Source of the DNA: Pseudooceanicola atlanticus
GTDB taxonomy: Bacteria > Pseudomonadota > Alphaproteobacteria > Rhodobacterales > Rhodobacteraceae
Length of the DNA stretch: 64,000 nucleotides
Assembly: GCF_000768315.1 (NCBI RefSeq)
Contig: NZ_AQQX01000005.1
Location: 173,158 to 237,157, forward strand
Reading direction: 5' to 3'
The notes below the pieces were generated by a model that worked only from the letters and a program-made list of their open reading frames with translations, did no database searches and was not told the origin of the DNA. Below are positions 17,773-26,845 of the stretch, one piece after another (the stretch's first letter is position 1; each line of letters begins with the position of its first letter). A program made the position numbers and the translations under genes.

Positions 17773-17816
17773 GTCGGTATCACGTCGGTACAACGTCGGT
17801 ATTACGTCGGTGCGCA
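17773..17816 (+). repeat. Four tandem 11-bp iterons (GTCGGTAnnAC)
   Basis: Units at 17773-17783, 17784-17794 and 17795-17805 share GTCGGTA and AC with two or three variable bases between; a fourth at 17806-17816 keeps GTCGGT then diverges. An 11-bp period places each unit on the same DNA face. The array lies upstream of the restriction nuclease and just after the stop of a possible small gene (17827-18093), and no gene covers it. It looks like a cooperative protein-binding site. Confidence 0.8.
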
Positions 17817-17826
17817 GGCGGTATCG

Positions 17827-18093
17827 CTAGAGATCGGCGCTGTCCGAGGCGGCAACCGACGCGGGCTGCGCCAACTCGCGCGGCGCCTCGTGGCGCCCGA
17901 TGGCGGCCAGCAAAGTCGCTGCCGCGATCAGCGCCAGGACGGTGGTCTGCCGATAGGTCAGCCGATCCGGCCCCTGCCGCGGAGGCACACTGACGCGATC
18001 CCCCGGATATCCCCGCACACGGCGCGAGGCCGTGCGGCCGGGAACGCGGTCGCCGGCGGATCGTGGGAAATGGAAGAACTTTGCGCGGATCAT
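17827..18093 (-). CDS. Possible small single-pass membrane protein
   Basis: An 88-codon open frame with an Arg-rich N-terminal half, one hydrophobic segment TVLALIAAATLLAAIG near residues 50-66 and a polar tail. The membrane segment is the main support. No good ribosome site precedes ATG 18093, but GTTAACCAT, resembling a CtrA half-site, lies just before it. No family recognised. It fills most of an otherwise empty 530-base interval between the nuclease gene and the membrane-protein gene. Confidence 0.35.
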   Translation of the reverse strand: MIRAKFFHFPRSAGDRVPGRTASRRVRGYPGDRVSVPPRQGPDRLTYRQTTVLALIAAATLLAAIGRHEAPRELAQPASVAASDSADL

Positions 18094-18214
18094 AAATCAT
18101 GGTTAACGGCCGAATATGGCTTGAGTTTGGCGACACTTAGCCGGTTCCGGCGCTTGACAGGGCGTGGCCGCCGCCGGACTCTGCGCCGAAGGCAGAGGGC
18201 AAGGGACAGGCGAT

Positions 18215-19297
18215 ATGGGCCGATGGAGCGGGCTGCTGGCGGCGCTGATCGCCGTGGCGCTGGTGTGGATCGACGGGCTGCGGGACAGCACGCCCTGGGT
18301 CGATGCGCATTGGCTGTTTTCCTATGCCGATGGCGTGGTCAAACGCGGATTGCCAGGCTGGGTTTACGGTTTGTTCTCAATCCCCGTGCTAGACAGCGAC
18401 CTGCTGGTGACGCAACTGGCGCTGGCGGCGGCGGTGGCCCTCGCGTTGGCATTGCGGACCGGTCAGGCGATGGTCGGGTTGCCCCTCGCGACGGGGCTGC
18501 TCGGGCTGGTGGCGATCCTGTCTGGGCCGGGGCTGGTGCGCCAGCTATTCGCGGATCCCGGCCGGTTCGATGCGATCGGGTTGGCGTTGATCCTGCTGGG
18601 CGCAGTGGCGGTCGATGCCCTGGGCCGGCGCGGCGGTCTGGTGGCGCTGACGGTGCTGTCGCTGGTGGCGGTGCTGGTGCACGAGGCGTTCGTCTTGTGG
18701 GTCACACCGGTGGGGCTGGCCCTGTGGTTGCTGCGGCATAACATGGGCCGACGGGACCTGCCGATGATTGGCGGCGCGGCGCTGGTTGTCCTGGCGGTGA
18801 CCGGCTGGATCGCAGGGCGAAGCTATGGCGACCTGATGCCCTTCGACGCGGCGAAGGCGCTGTTGCAGGCGCGGGCGGATTTCCCGGTCTCGGACCTGTC
18901 TCTGATGGTCCAATATCGCGGGCTGGTCGAGAATATCGCCTACACGGCCGAAACCGCCTGGGAGGCCGGGCGGCTGGTCCCCTTGCTGATCGGCCTTGCC
19001 CTTGTCGCGGTGCAAACACTGCTGGTCTGGGCCCTGATCGGCCGGGGATGGCACGGCGCGCTGATCGTTGGGCTGTGCCTGACGCCCCTTCTGCTGTTCG
19101 GGCTGGGACAGGATCACGGGCGCTGGCTGGCCATGATCAATGCCAGTCTGGCCGCGACCGCGATGGCCGGGCTGCGCGGGCGCAAGCCGCAGATCGGGCC
19201 GCCGGTTCTGGCCGGGCTGGCTGCGCTGAGCGCGGTGCAATTGTGGCTGGGGCCGTTCGGCGTTGTCGGGGTGTTTCCGCTGGCCGGGATGTTCTGA
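18215..19297 (+). CDS. Multi-pass inner-membrane protein of unknown function
   Basis: A 360-residue very hydrophobic protein with about ten predicted transmembrane segments (leucine/alanine/valine-rich runs throughout). The region HWLFSYADGVVKRGLPGWVY near 35-55, with a polar face and KRG, recalls N-terminal loops of EpsG-like or GT-C-like membrane proteins, but no catalytic motif is firm. The start at ATG 18215 has AGGGACAGG upstream. It ends 241 bases before the aspS stop and is convergent with it. Role unknown; envelope polysaccharide metabolism is only a guess. Confidence 0.75.
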   Translation: MGRWSGLLAALIAVALVWIDGLRDSTPWVDAHWLFSYADGVVKRGLPGWVYGLFSIPVLDSDLLVTQLALAAAVALALALRTGQAMVGLPLATGLLGLVAILSGPGLVRQLFADPGRFDAIGLALILLGAVAVDALGRRGGLVALTVLSLVAVLVHEAFVLWVTPVGLALWLLRHNMGRRDLPMIGGAALVVLAVTGWIAGRSYGDLMPFDAAKALLQARADFPVSDLSLMVQYRGLVENIAYTAETAWEAGRLVPLLIGLALVAVQTLLVWALIGRGWHGALIVGLCLTPLLLFGLGQDHGRWLAMINASLAATAMAGLRGRKPQIGPPVLAGLAALSAVQLWLGPFGVVGVFPLAGMF

Positions 19298-19434
19298 ACG
19301 GGCTTGCGACGGGCCGACAATACTGCCCGGCAGGTTGCCGCCGCGGTTCGAGGCATCCGGCGAACACGGCGGATGTGCCCGCAGATACACCGGCCGGCCC
19401 TGCATTCAGCCTGCCAAGCATCTGGTCCGCCCAG

Positions 19435-19482
19435 CGTCCGGCCCGAACAGCATCCGGCCCGAACAGCATCCGGCCCGAACAG
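19435..19482 (+). repeat. Three tandem 16-bp repeats
   Basis: Units 19435-19450, 19451-19466 and 19467-19482 read CATCCGGCCCGAACAG (the first with CG for CA at its start). They lie in the convergent gap between the membrane-protein gene and aspS, immediately beside the aspS terminator. No reading frame is supported. A replication-slippage repeat or a binding array are both possible. Confidence 0.85.
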
Positions 19483-19484
19483 AA

Positions 19485-19514
19485 AACGCCGCCACGGCGG
19501 GGCGTGACGGCGTT
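19485..19514 (-). terminator. Terminator of aspS
   Basis: Read on the minus strand, AACGCCG (complement 19508-19514) pairs with CGGCGTT (complement 19485-19491), followed by TTCTGTT. It lies 25 bases beyond the aspS stop. Confidence 0.75.
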
Positions 19515-19538
19515 CGAAAGTCGCAATCCGGCGCGGGA

Positions 19539-21314
19539 TTATTCCTGCGGAATCACCCGGAGCGACAGCTCCATCAGCTGATCCGAGGTCGGTTCGGACG
19601 GGGCGCCCATCATCAGGTCCTCGGCCCGCTGGTTCATCGGGAAGAGGATGACCTCGCGGATGTTTTCCTCTTCGGCCAGCAGCATCACGATGCGGTCGAT
19701 ACCCGCCGCGCAGCCACCGTGGGGCGGTGCGCCGTATTGGAAGGCGTTAACCATGCCGCCGAACCGCTTGCGCACTTCGTCTTCGCCGTAACCGGCCAGT
19801 TCGAAGGCCTTGAACATGATCTCGGGTTTGTGGTTCCGGATCGCACCGGAGATCAGCTCGTAGCCGTTGCAGGCAAGGTCATACTGGTAGCCGAGCACCT
19901 TGAGCGGATCGCCCTCCAGCGCCTCGAGCCCGCCCTGCGGCATTGAGAAGGGGTTATGCGAGAAGTCGATCTTGCCGGTTTCCTCGTCGGCCTCGTACAT
20001 CGGGAAATCGACGATCCAGGCAAAGGCGAAACGGTTCTCGTCGGTCAGGCCGAGCTCCTTGCCGATGACGGTGCGGGCACGGCCGGCAACACCTTCGAAG
20101 GCCGACGGCTTGCCGCCCAGGAAGAAGGCGGCGTCGCCCACGCCGAGGCCCAGCTGCTGGCGGATCGCCTCGGTGCGTTCGGGGCCGATATTCTTGGCCA
20201 GCGGGCCGGCGGCTTCCATTCCGTCGCCCTGGTCGCGCCAGAAGATGTAGCCCATGCCGGGCAGACCTTCCTTCTGGGCGAAGGCGTTCATCCGGTCGCA
20301 GAACTTGCGCGAGCCGCCGGTGGGGGCCGGGATGGCGCGGATTTCGGTGCCCTCCTGCTCCAGCAGCTTGGCGAAGATGGCAAAGCCGGAGCCCGCAAAA
20401 TGCTCCGACACGACCTGCATCTCGATCGGGTTGCGCAGGTCGGGCTTGTCGGTGCCGTATTTCAGCGCGGCCTCGGCATAGGAGATCTGGGGCCATTCGG
20501 TGTCGACCGTCTTGCCGCCGCCGAATTCCTCGAAGATGCCCTGCACAACCGGCTGGATCGTGTCGAAGACGTCCTGCTGTTCGACAAAGGACATCTCGAG
20601 GTCGAGCTGGTAGAAATCGGTGGGCGAACGGTCGGCGCGCGGGTCCTCGTCGCGGAAGCAGGGCGCGATCTGGAAATACTTGTCGAAGCCCGACACCATC
20701 AGCAGCTGCTTGAACTGCTGCGGCGCCTGGGGCAGCGCGTAGAACTTGCCCGGATGCAGGCGCGAGGGCACGAGGAAGTCGCGCGCGCCTTCGGGCGACG
20801 ACGCGGTGATGATCGGCGTCTGATATTCGCGGAACTCTGCATCCCACATGCGCTTGCGGATCGAGGCGACCACGTCCGAGCGTAGGGTCATGTTGCGCTG
20901 CATCGCCTCGCGGCGCAGGTCGAGGTAGCGATAGCGCAGGCGGGTTTCCTCGGGGTATTCCTGGTCGCCGAAGACGATCAGGGGCAGTTCCTTGGCGTGG
21001 CCCAGCACCTCGATATCGCGGATGAAGACCTCGATCTCGCCGGTGGGGATCTTGGGGTTCACCAGCTCGGGCGCGCGCGCCTTCACGTTGCCGTCGATGC
21101 GGATGCACCATTCGGAGCGGACCTTTTCCACTTCGTTGAAGACGGGGCTGTCGGGATCGCAGAGCACCTGGGTCATGCCGTAATGGTCGCGCAGGTCGAT
21201 GAAGAGCACGCCGCCATGGTCGCGGATACGATGGACCCAGCCGGACAGGCGAACAGTGTCGCCCACGTTGGAGGCGTTGAGCTGGGCGCAGGTATGGCTG
21301 CGATAGGCGTGCAT
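19539..21314 (-). CDS. aspS: Aspartyl-tRNA synthetase
   Basis: Class IIb synthetase of the 590-residue bacterial type (591 aa). The N-terminal OB fold reads [23 protein letters not shown]; motif 2 is [10 protein letters not shown] near 220; the bacterial insertion with a GAD domain follows; motif 3 is [13 protein letters not shown] near 535. Alphaproteobacteria often lack AsnRS, in which case this enzyme also charges tRNA-Asn for GatCAB; that cannot be judged here. ATG 21314 has AAGGAAC upstream. It stands alone on the minus strand. Confidence 0.98.
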   Translation of the reverse strand: MHAYRSHTCAQLNASNVGDTVRLSGWVHRIRDHGGVLFIDLRDHYGMTQVLCDPDSPVFNEVEKVRSEWCIRIDGNVKARAPELVNPKIPTGEIEVFIRDIEVLGHAKELPLIVFGDQEYPEETRLRYRYLDLRREAMQRNMTLRSDVVASIRKRMWDAEFREYQTPIITASSPEGARDFLVPSRLHPGKFYALPQAPQQFKQLLMVSGFDKYFQIAPCFRDEDPRADRSPTDFYQLDLEMSFVEQQDVFDTIQPVVQGIFEEFGGGKTVDTEWPQISYAEAALKYGTDKPDLRNPIEMQVVSEHFAGSGFAIFAKLLEQEGTEIRAIPAPTGGSRKFCDRMNAFAQKEGLPGMGYIFWRDQGDGMEAAGPLAKNIGPERTEAIRQQLGLGVGDAAFFLGGKPSAFEGVAGRARTVIGKELGLTDENRFAFAWIVDFPMYEADEETGKIDFSHNPFSMPQGGLEALEGDPLKVLGYQYDLACNGYELISGAIRNHKPEIMFKAFELAGYGEDEVRKRFGGMVNAFQYGAPPHGGCAAGIDRIVMLLAEEENIREVILFPMNQRAEDLMMGAPSEPTSDQLMELSLRVIPQE

Positions 21315-21445
21315 GGGGCGTTCCTTTATGCTTTTTGCGGCGTCCGTCCGGCTTGGGTGGATACACATGTTGCGGGCGCGGAAGTCAAGCGGCTGGGCGT
21401 CGCGGAACGCGGTGTATTATGGGTTTCCGCGGGGATCGGGGCGGG

Positions 21446-22582
21446 TCAGGCCAGCATGGCGGCCGCGGCGTGGTGATCGGCATAGGTGACGCGCCCCCCC
21501 GCGACGGTCAGGCCGGGGCGGCCGGTGGCGGGGTTGAGCGCGGTCAGGTCGGCGCGCAACCCGGGGGCGATACGGCCACGGTCCGACAGGCCCAGCATCG
21601 CCGCGGGGCCGGAGGATACGAGCGCCCAGGCGGCGGGCAGACCGATGCGCTCGGCCAGGCGCAGGGCGGCCTGGTGCGGCGCCGGGTAGTGGTAGTCGGA
21701 GGCCAGCGCGGAGCAGAGCCCATCCGCGACCAGCGCCGCCGCAGAGACCTTGCCGGCATGGGAGCCGCCGCGCACCACGTTGGGCGCGCCCAGCACGATC
21801 GGCTCTGACATATCGGCGGCGGCCCGGGCGGCGTCATGAGTTTCGGGGAACTCGGCGACGCGCAGGCCCATGGCGCGAGCGGCGGCGCGGTCTTCGGCGC
21901 TCTGGTCGTCGTGGGAGCCGGTGAGCACCCCCTGCCCCGCCAGCCGCGCGGCCAAGGCGGAGAGCGCCGCGGGGACCTCGGCCCGGCGGGCGTGGAGATC
22001 GGTCAGCAGGGCCAAGTGCGCCTCGGGCGAGCGGCCGGACTTCAGCGCCTGGCCTGTCAGGCGCGGCGGGCGTTTGCCCTTGTCCAGCGCCGCGTGGGGG
22101 ATGTGATCGTTGAAGACGACATAGCCGATGGCATGGGCGGCGATCAGCGCCTCGATCCTCGGGTAATCGTCGATCAGATGCGTTTCGACCCGGAGCTGGG
22201 CGCGCAGATCGGTGGCAAGGCGGGGCCGGGTATCGTCCAGGGCGGACAGCATCCGGGCGGCGAAATCGGGGCCGCGCATCCCGCCCTCCCAACTGTAGAA
22301 CTGGGCGAGGTAGGCGGTGGTGATGCCGTTCGATGCAAGCTCTGCCTCGGCCGCGAGCAGCCCGGCGCCCAGGTCGGACATCGCACCGCGCCGGGGTGCG
22401 AGGTGACGTTCGAACCCGTCGCCATGCACGTCGATGATGCCGGGCAGGACCTGCCACCCCGGCAGATGCACGGCGCGGCCGGGCTGATCCGGGACAATGA
22501 CACCATCGGAGATGCCAAGCGGTTCGGCGCGCAGCGCTTCATCGACAAGGATCGTCGCGCCGGTGAGGTGGAAATCGGTCAT
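21446..22582 (-). CDS. phnM: Alpha-D-ribose 1-methylphosphonate 5-triphosphate diphosphatase (PhnM-like)
   Basis: A 378-residue amidohydrolase-superfamily member. The metal motif is LPGIIDVHGDGFERHLAPR with His53-x-Asp55 and His60, the PhnM variant of the usual HxH. AQFYSWEGGMRGPDFA, FNDHIP, SHDDQSAEDR and LASDYHYPAPHQAALRLA complete the family pattern. PhnM releases pyrophosphate from a carbon-phosphorus lyase intermediate. Odd: no phnG-L genes are nearby. Its start overlaps the stop of an alpha/beta hydrolase gene (ATGA), so the two are co-translated. It may have a different role or serve a C-P lyase cluster elsewhere. Confidence 0.9.
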   Translation of the reverse strand: MTDFHLTGATILVDEALRAEPLGISDGVIVPDQPGRAVHLPGWQVLPGIIDVHGDGFERHLAPRRGAMSDLGAGLLAAEAELASNGITTAYLAQFYSWEGGMRGPDFAARMLSALDDTRPRLATDLRAQLRVETHLIDDYPRIEALIAAHAIGYVVFNDHIPHAALDKGKRPPRLTGQALKSGRSPEAHLALLTDLHARRAEVPAALSALAARLAGQGVLTGSHDDQSAEDRAAARAMGLRVAEFPETHDAARAAADMSEPIVLGAPNVVRGGSHAGKVSAAALVADGLCSALASDYHYPAPHQAALRLAERIGLPAAWALVSSGPAAMLGLSDRGRIAPGLRADLTALNPATGRPGLTVAGGRVTYADHHAAAAMLA

Positions 22583-23325
22583 CGCTCCGGGTCCTCGGTC
22601 ATGGGGCCTGTCAGGGTTATGACCGCCTCTGACAGGTTGGGCGTGGGCGCGAATTCACCGTCGCGCAGGAAGCTGAGGGTCAGGACGATCACCCGCGGAT
22701 CATTGGCCATGAAGGTGTGGCTGACCGGCACGACGCGGTGATCCGCCATGCCCTGCACCCGGGTCGAGGCGACCGACACCTTGCCGTCATCGGTGCCGGG
22801 GATCACGGTCGAAAAGACCGGGTTCACCGTCGCGCTGCCGGCGATGACGCCCAGCGGGAAGCGCACGGGCGGCAGATCTTCGGTCAGGCCATCGGTGCCC
22901 AGCTGCGCCCCGGCGGGGCCGTTGAATTCCCGAAAGAGCCACAGATCGCCGAATTCATCCACGATTTCAGAGCCATGGTTGGGCGGCCCGAGCATGACGA
23001 CACGGCCCAGGTGGTCCGGCAGGCCGTGGGCCGCCACATGTGTGCGCAAGAGGATACCGCCCATGGAATGGGTCACGAGGTGAGTCGTATCGGGGGCGCA
23101 CTGGGCCAGCGCATCGGGCAAGGTGCTGTCGGCCAGCGCCGGAATGGGTGCCTCGGTCGAGGGATAGGCGGGGCGGATCACGCGGTAGCCCGCGCGGGTC
23201 AGCGCCATGTCCATCGACCAGAACGAGGCCGGGGTACGCGCCAGGCCGTGCAGCAGGATCACGCAATCCGCCGCCGCGCGCAGCGGCAGGAGGCAAAGCA
23301 ACAGGATCGGCAAAAGGCGGTACAT
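22579..23325 (-). CDS. Secreted alpha/beta hydrolase (lipase/esterase-like)
   Basis: A 248-residue hydrolase with an N-terminal signal peptide (hydrophobic LLPILLLCLLPLRAAA). CVILLHGLARTPASFW is the oxyanion region and THSMGGILLR gives nucleophile Ser87; DDGKVSVAS and PVSHTFMAND provide the likely Asp and His. The layout resembles periplasmic lipase or PGAP1-like acylhydrolases. Translationally coupled to phnM downstream (ATGA). The combination suggests a shared transcript, though no biochemical link is known to me. Confidence 0.85.
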   Translation of the reverse strand: MYRLLPILLLCLLPLRAAADCVILLHGLARTPASFWSMDMALTRAGYRVIRPAYPSTEAPIPALADSTLPDALAQCAPDTTHLVTHSMGGILLRTHVAAHGLPDHLGRVVMLGPPNHGSEIVDEFGDLWLFREFNGPAGAQLGTDGLTEDLPPVRFPLGVIAGSATVNPVFSTVIPGTDDGKVSVASTRVQGMADHRVVPVSHTFMANDPRVIVLTLSFLRDGEFAPTPNLSEAVITLTGPMTEDPER

Positions 23326-23380
23326 GGGGGGCAGATAGGCGGTTTGGCGCGGCCTGGGAAGGGGCGCGGGGCCTGCCGGC

Positions 23381-23884
23381 CTAGAACTGGGTGAAGGCGT
23401 CCGGATAGATCAGCCTCGCCGCCGTGCCGGCGGTGCGCGGTGCGATCGGGTAGAGCAGCGTGTGTTCCGGCGGATAGTCGGTTTCCAGGTTCTCGGCCGC
23501 TTTGCGGGTAAAGCCGAAGCGCTGGTAGAACCGGCGATTGCCCAGCACGGTGACCGCCGGGGCCTTGGCCTGACGCGCGTAATCCAGCCCGTATCGGACC
23601 AGTTCGGAGCCGGTGCCGCGGCCCTGGTATTTCGGTTTCACGGCCAGCGGAGACAGGCTCATCCAGCCCTTGGGGGCATAGTGACGGGCAAAGCCGATAT
23701 AGCCGACGGGACCGGCGCGGTTCACCGCGATCAGTTCGATGGCCATATCGCCAGCATCGCGCAGGCGTTTCACATGGCGGCTTTCGTCATCCGTCCCGAA
23801 TGCGGCGTCAAGGATTTCGGTCACCGCCTTGCGGTCTTCGGGCAGCAGGAAACGGAGCAGTATGTCGTCGCGTCTGGTTGGCAC
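23381..23884 (-). CDS. GNAT N-acetyltransferase (YhbS-like)
   Basis: A 167-residue acetyltransferase: LLRFLLPEDRKAVTEIL at the N-terminus, then LSPLAVKPKYQGRGTGSELVRYGLD, where QGRGTG is the acetyl-CoA phosphate-binding loop, then VTVLGNRRFYQRFGFTR. This is the YhbS-like branch. I chose GTG 23884, which has AAAGG six bases upstream; no in-frame ATG fits the domain start. Substrate unknown. The groESL terminator lies upstream. Confidence 0.85.
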   Translation of the reverse strand: MPTRRDDILLRFLLPEDRKAVTEILDAAFGTDDESRHVKRLRDAGDMAIELIAVNRAGPVGYIGFARHYAPKGWMSLSPLAVKPKYQGRGTGSELVRYGLDYARQAKAPAVTVLGNRRFYQRFGFTRKAAENLETDYPPEHTLLYPIAPRTAGTAARLIYPDAFTQF

Positions 23885-24120
23885 GTCTGGCCTTTGAACT
23901 TGGTGGGATATTCCCGGAAAGGCTGAGAATACACCGTTGGAATTGCTGAAAGTTTGGCACGAATGCTGCAATGGCGCAATGAGTTTGCCGCAGCGCGGCA
24001 GATGGGTGCCGGTCGATCGGGAGGGAGCGTTCCGGGGCGGTGTGTTGCCTTTCAACGCAGCTTGATGCGGCGGCCAGGCGGCTCCGGATACGCGCCCGTC
24101 CGGGGAAGTCCTTTGATCTG
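23885..24120. other. Intergenic stretch without a supported gene
   Basis: Between the GNAT gene and the groL terminator I see open frames on both strands but none with a recognisable protein, ribosome site or codon pattern. It most likely holds the GNAT promoter. Confidence 0.6.
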
Positions 24121-24155
24121 CAAAAGAAAAGAGGCCCCGCGAACGGGGCCCCTTC
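24121..24155 (-). terminator. Strong terminator downstream of groL
   Basis: Stem 24133-24139 (GGCCCCG) with 24144-24150 (CGGGGCC), loop CGAA. On the minus strand it is followed by TCTTTTCTTTTG, so it stops transcripts arriving from groL. Confidence 0.8.
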
Positions 24156-24184
24156 TTGATCTGTCGGTTGTCGGCGATGGCCAA

Positions 24185-24216
24185 CCGGATCATTCCGCCG
24201 AGGCGGAAAGACCGGT
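24185..24216. repeat. 32-bp inverted-repeat element, copy 1
   Basis: Begins CCGGATCATTCCGCC and ends GGCGGAAAGACCGGT, so each copy can fold into an imperfect hairpin. A second copy, with only two differing bases, lies 80 bases away at 24265-24296. Both are in the groL 3' region. Confidence 0.85.
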
Positions 24217-24233
24217 TGATGTTCGGGGCTCTC

Positions 24234-24253
24234 GCGGTTTGCGGACAAACCGC
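24234..24253. repeat. Perfect 8-bp hairpin between the two 32-bp repeats
   Basis: GCGGTTTG (24234-24241) pairs with CAAACCGC (24246-24253), loop CGGA. It lies midway between the two direct copies, giving three consecutive hairpins in the groL 3' untranslated region. Confidence 0.8.
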
Positions 24254-24264
24254 TGTCGCCCCTC

Positions 24265-24296
24265 CCGGATCATTCCGCCAGGGCGGAAAGACCGGT
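24265..24296. repeat. 32-bp inverted-repeat element, copy 2
   Basis: Same sequence as copy 1 except in the hairpin loop (CAG for CGA). It ends two bases before the groL stop codon (complement of 24298-24300), so it would be the first structure in the groESL 3' end. Confidence 0.85.
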
Positions 24297-24297
24297 C

Positions 24298-25947
<1,650 letters not shown>

Positions 25948-25988
25948 TTATCTCCTGACTATATGTTGCGTTGAAGAGGGTCGCGATC

Positions 25989-26276
25989 TCAGGCGATGAC
26001 GCCGAGGATGTCGCTTTCCTTCATGATGAGCAGTTCCTGGCCTTCCAGGGTGATCTCGGTGCCGGACCACTTGCCGAACAGGACCTTGTCGCCCGCTTTC
26101 ACGGCCATCTCGATCAGTTCGCCATTGTCCTTGCGAGCGCCTTCGCCAACGGCGATCACTTCGCCTTCGGCCGGCTTTTCTTTCGCGCTGTCGGGAATGA
26201 TCAGCCCGCCTGCGGTTTTCTCTTCGCTCTCAACGCGTTTCACAACAACGCGGTCATGCAGCGGTTTAAATGCCAT
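25989..26276 (-). CDS. groS: Co-chaperonin GroES (Cpn10)
   Basis: A 95-residue cap protein. [20 protein letters not shown] at the start, the mobile loop [16 protein letters not shown], and [10 protein letters not shown] are standard. ATG 26276 has GGAG about eight bases upstream. First gene of the CIRCE-controlled groSL operon. Confidence 0.99.
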   Translation of the reverse strand: MAFKPLHDRVVVKRVESEEKTAGGLIIPDSAKEKPAEGEVIAVGEGARKDNGELIEMAVKAGDKVLFGKWSGTEITLEGQELLIMKESDILGVIA

Positions 26277-26340
26277 CTCTGAGGCTCCTTGGCTCAAAGT
26301 TTCTCCCTATCTCCGGGAACCGGGGGTCGGGCCGGAGGCG

Positions 26341-26367
26341 TTATCACTCACACCGGGCGAGTGCTAA
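26341..26367 (-). promoter_or_regulatory. CIRCE element (HrcA operator) for groSL
   Basis: TTATCACTC (26341-26349), nine bases, GAGTGCTAA (26359-26367). The consensus is TTAGCACTC-N9-GAGTGCTAA; there is one mismatch in the left arm. It lies 65 bases upstream of groS, so HrcA repression is strongly expected. Confidence 0.95.
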
Positions 26368-26591
26368 CGACGGGTAGGTAAGGAAGCCTGGAAGCTGTGT
26401 CAATAAGGCCGTGTCGCAAAATTTTACGCGGTCGTGATGGCGCGTGATGACAGGGCCGGACACGCCGGGGACCTAAGGGGTCATACCGGCGGGCACAACC
26501 CGTTCGGGCCGCAATCGTTGGAATTTTCAGGAAAAAGGTCGGTCCGTCCTAACGGGGCGGTGCCTGTTTGGCAGCGCCTGTCGTATGGGCC
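26368..26591. other. groSL promoter region and intergenic stretch
   Basis: No gene supported here. The part next to CIRCE should contain the groSL promoter reading leftwards, but no convincing -35/-10 pair stood out. The rest holds nothing I recognise. Confidence 0.5.
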
Positions 26592-26774
26592 TCATTCGGA
26601 TTTGAAGCAACCCGGATGGAATTGAAGGTCCGCGATTTCGCGGGCGGTCATGCGTTTGATGTCGGGATGCGCGAGCGGGTCGCGCCGGTAAAGCTCTTCA
26701 GAGACGGAGAGTGCGCCCCGGTCAGAGCCCCGCCAGGAAAACAGGCGGGATAGGATGGGAAATGTTTGTGTCAT
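26592..26774 (-). CDS. Small conserved-looking protein
   Basis: A 60-codon frame whose product starts MTQTFPILSRLFSWRGSDRG and continues with LYRRDPLAHPDIKRMTAREIADLQF. The charged helical C-terminal half (HPDIKRMTAREIADL) recalls small DUF1127-like proteins of roseobacters, but the match is not firm. It diverges from the LysR gene 70 bases away, which suggests LysR may regulate it. The ribosome site is weak. Confidence 0.45.
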   Translation of the reverse strand: MTQTFPILSRLFSWRGSDRGALSVSEELYRRDPLAHPDIKRMTAREIADLQFHPGCFKSE

Positions 26775-26830
26775 GGGGCCAATATGCTATCCCCTGCCCC
26801 TGACTGCCATCGACATCGCGATGCAGGTAG

Positions 26831-26845
26831 TTTAGATTTTCTAAA
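26831..26845. promoter_or_regulatory. Palindrome TTTAGA-TTT-TCTAAA at the LysR start
   Basis: Perfect 6-bp arms (26831-26836 and 26840-26845) with a three-base spacer; the last base is the A of the LysR ATG. LysR proteins bind T-N11-A palindromes and often autoregulate, so this is a candidate operator for the divergent pair. Confidence 0.5.
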
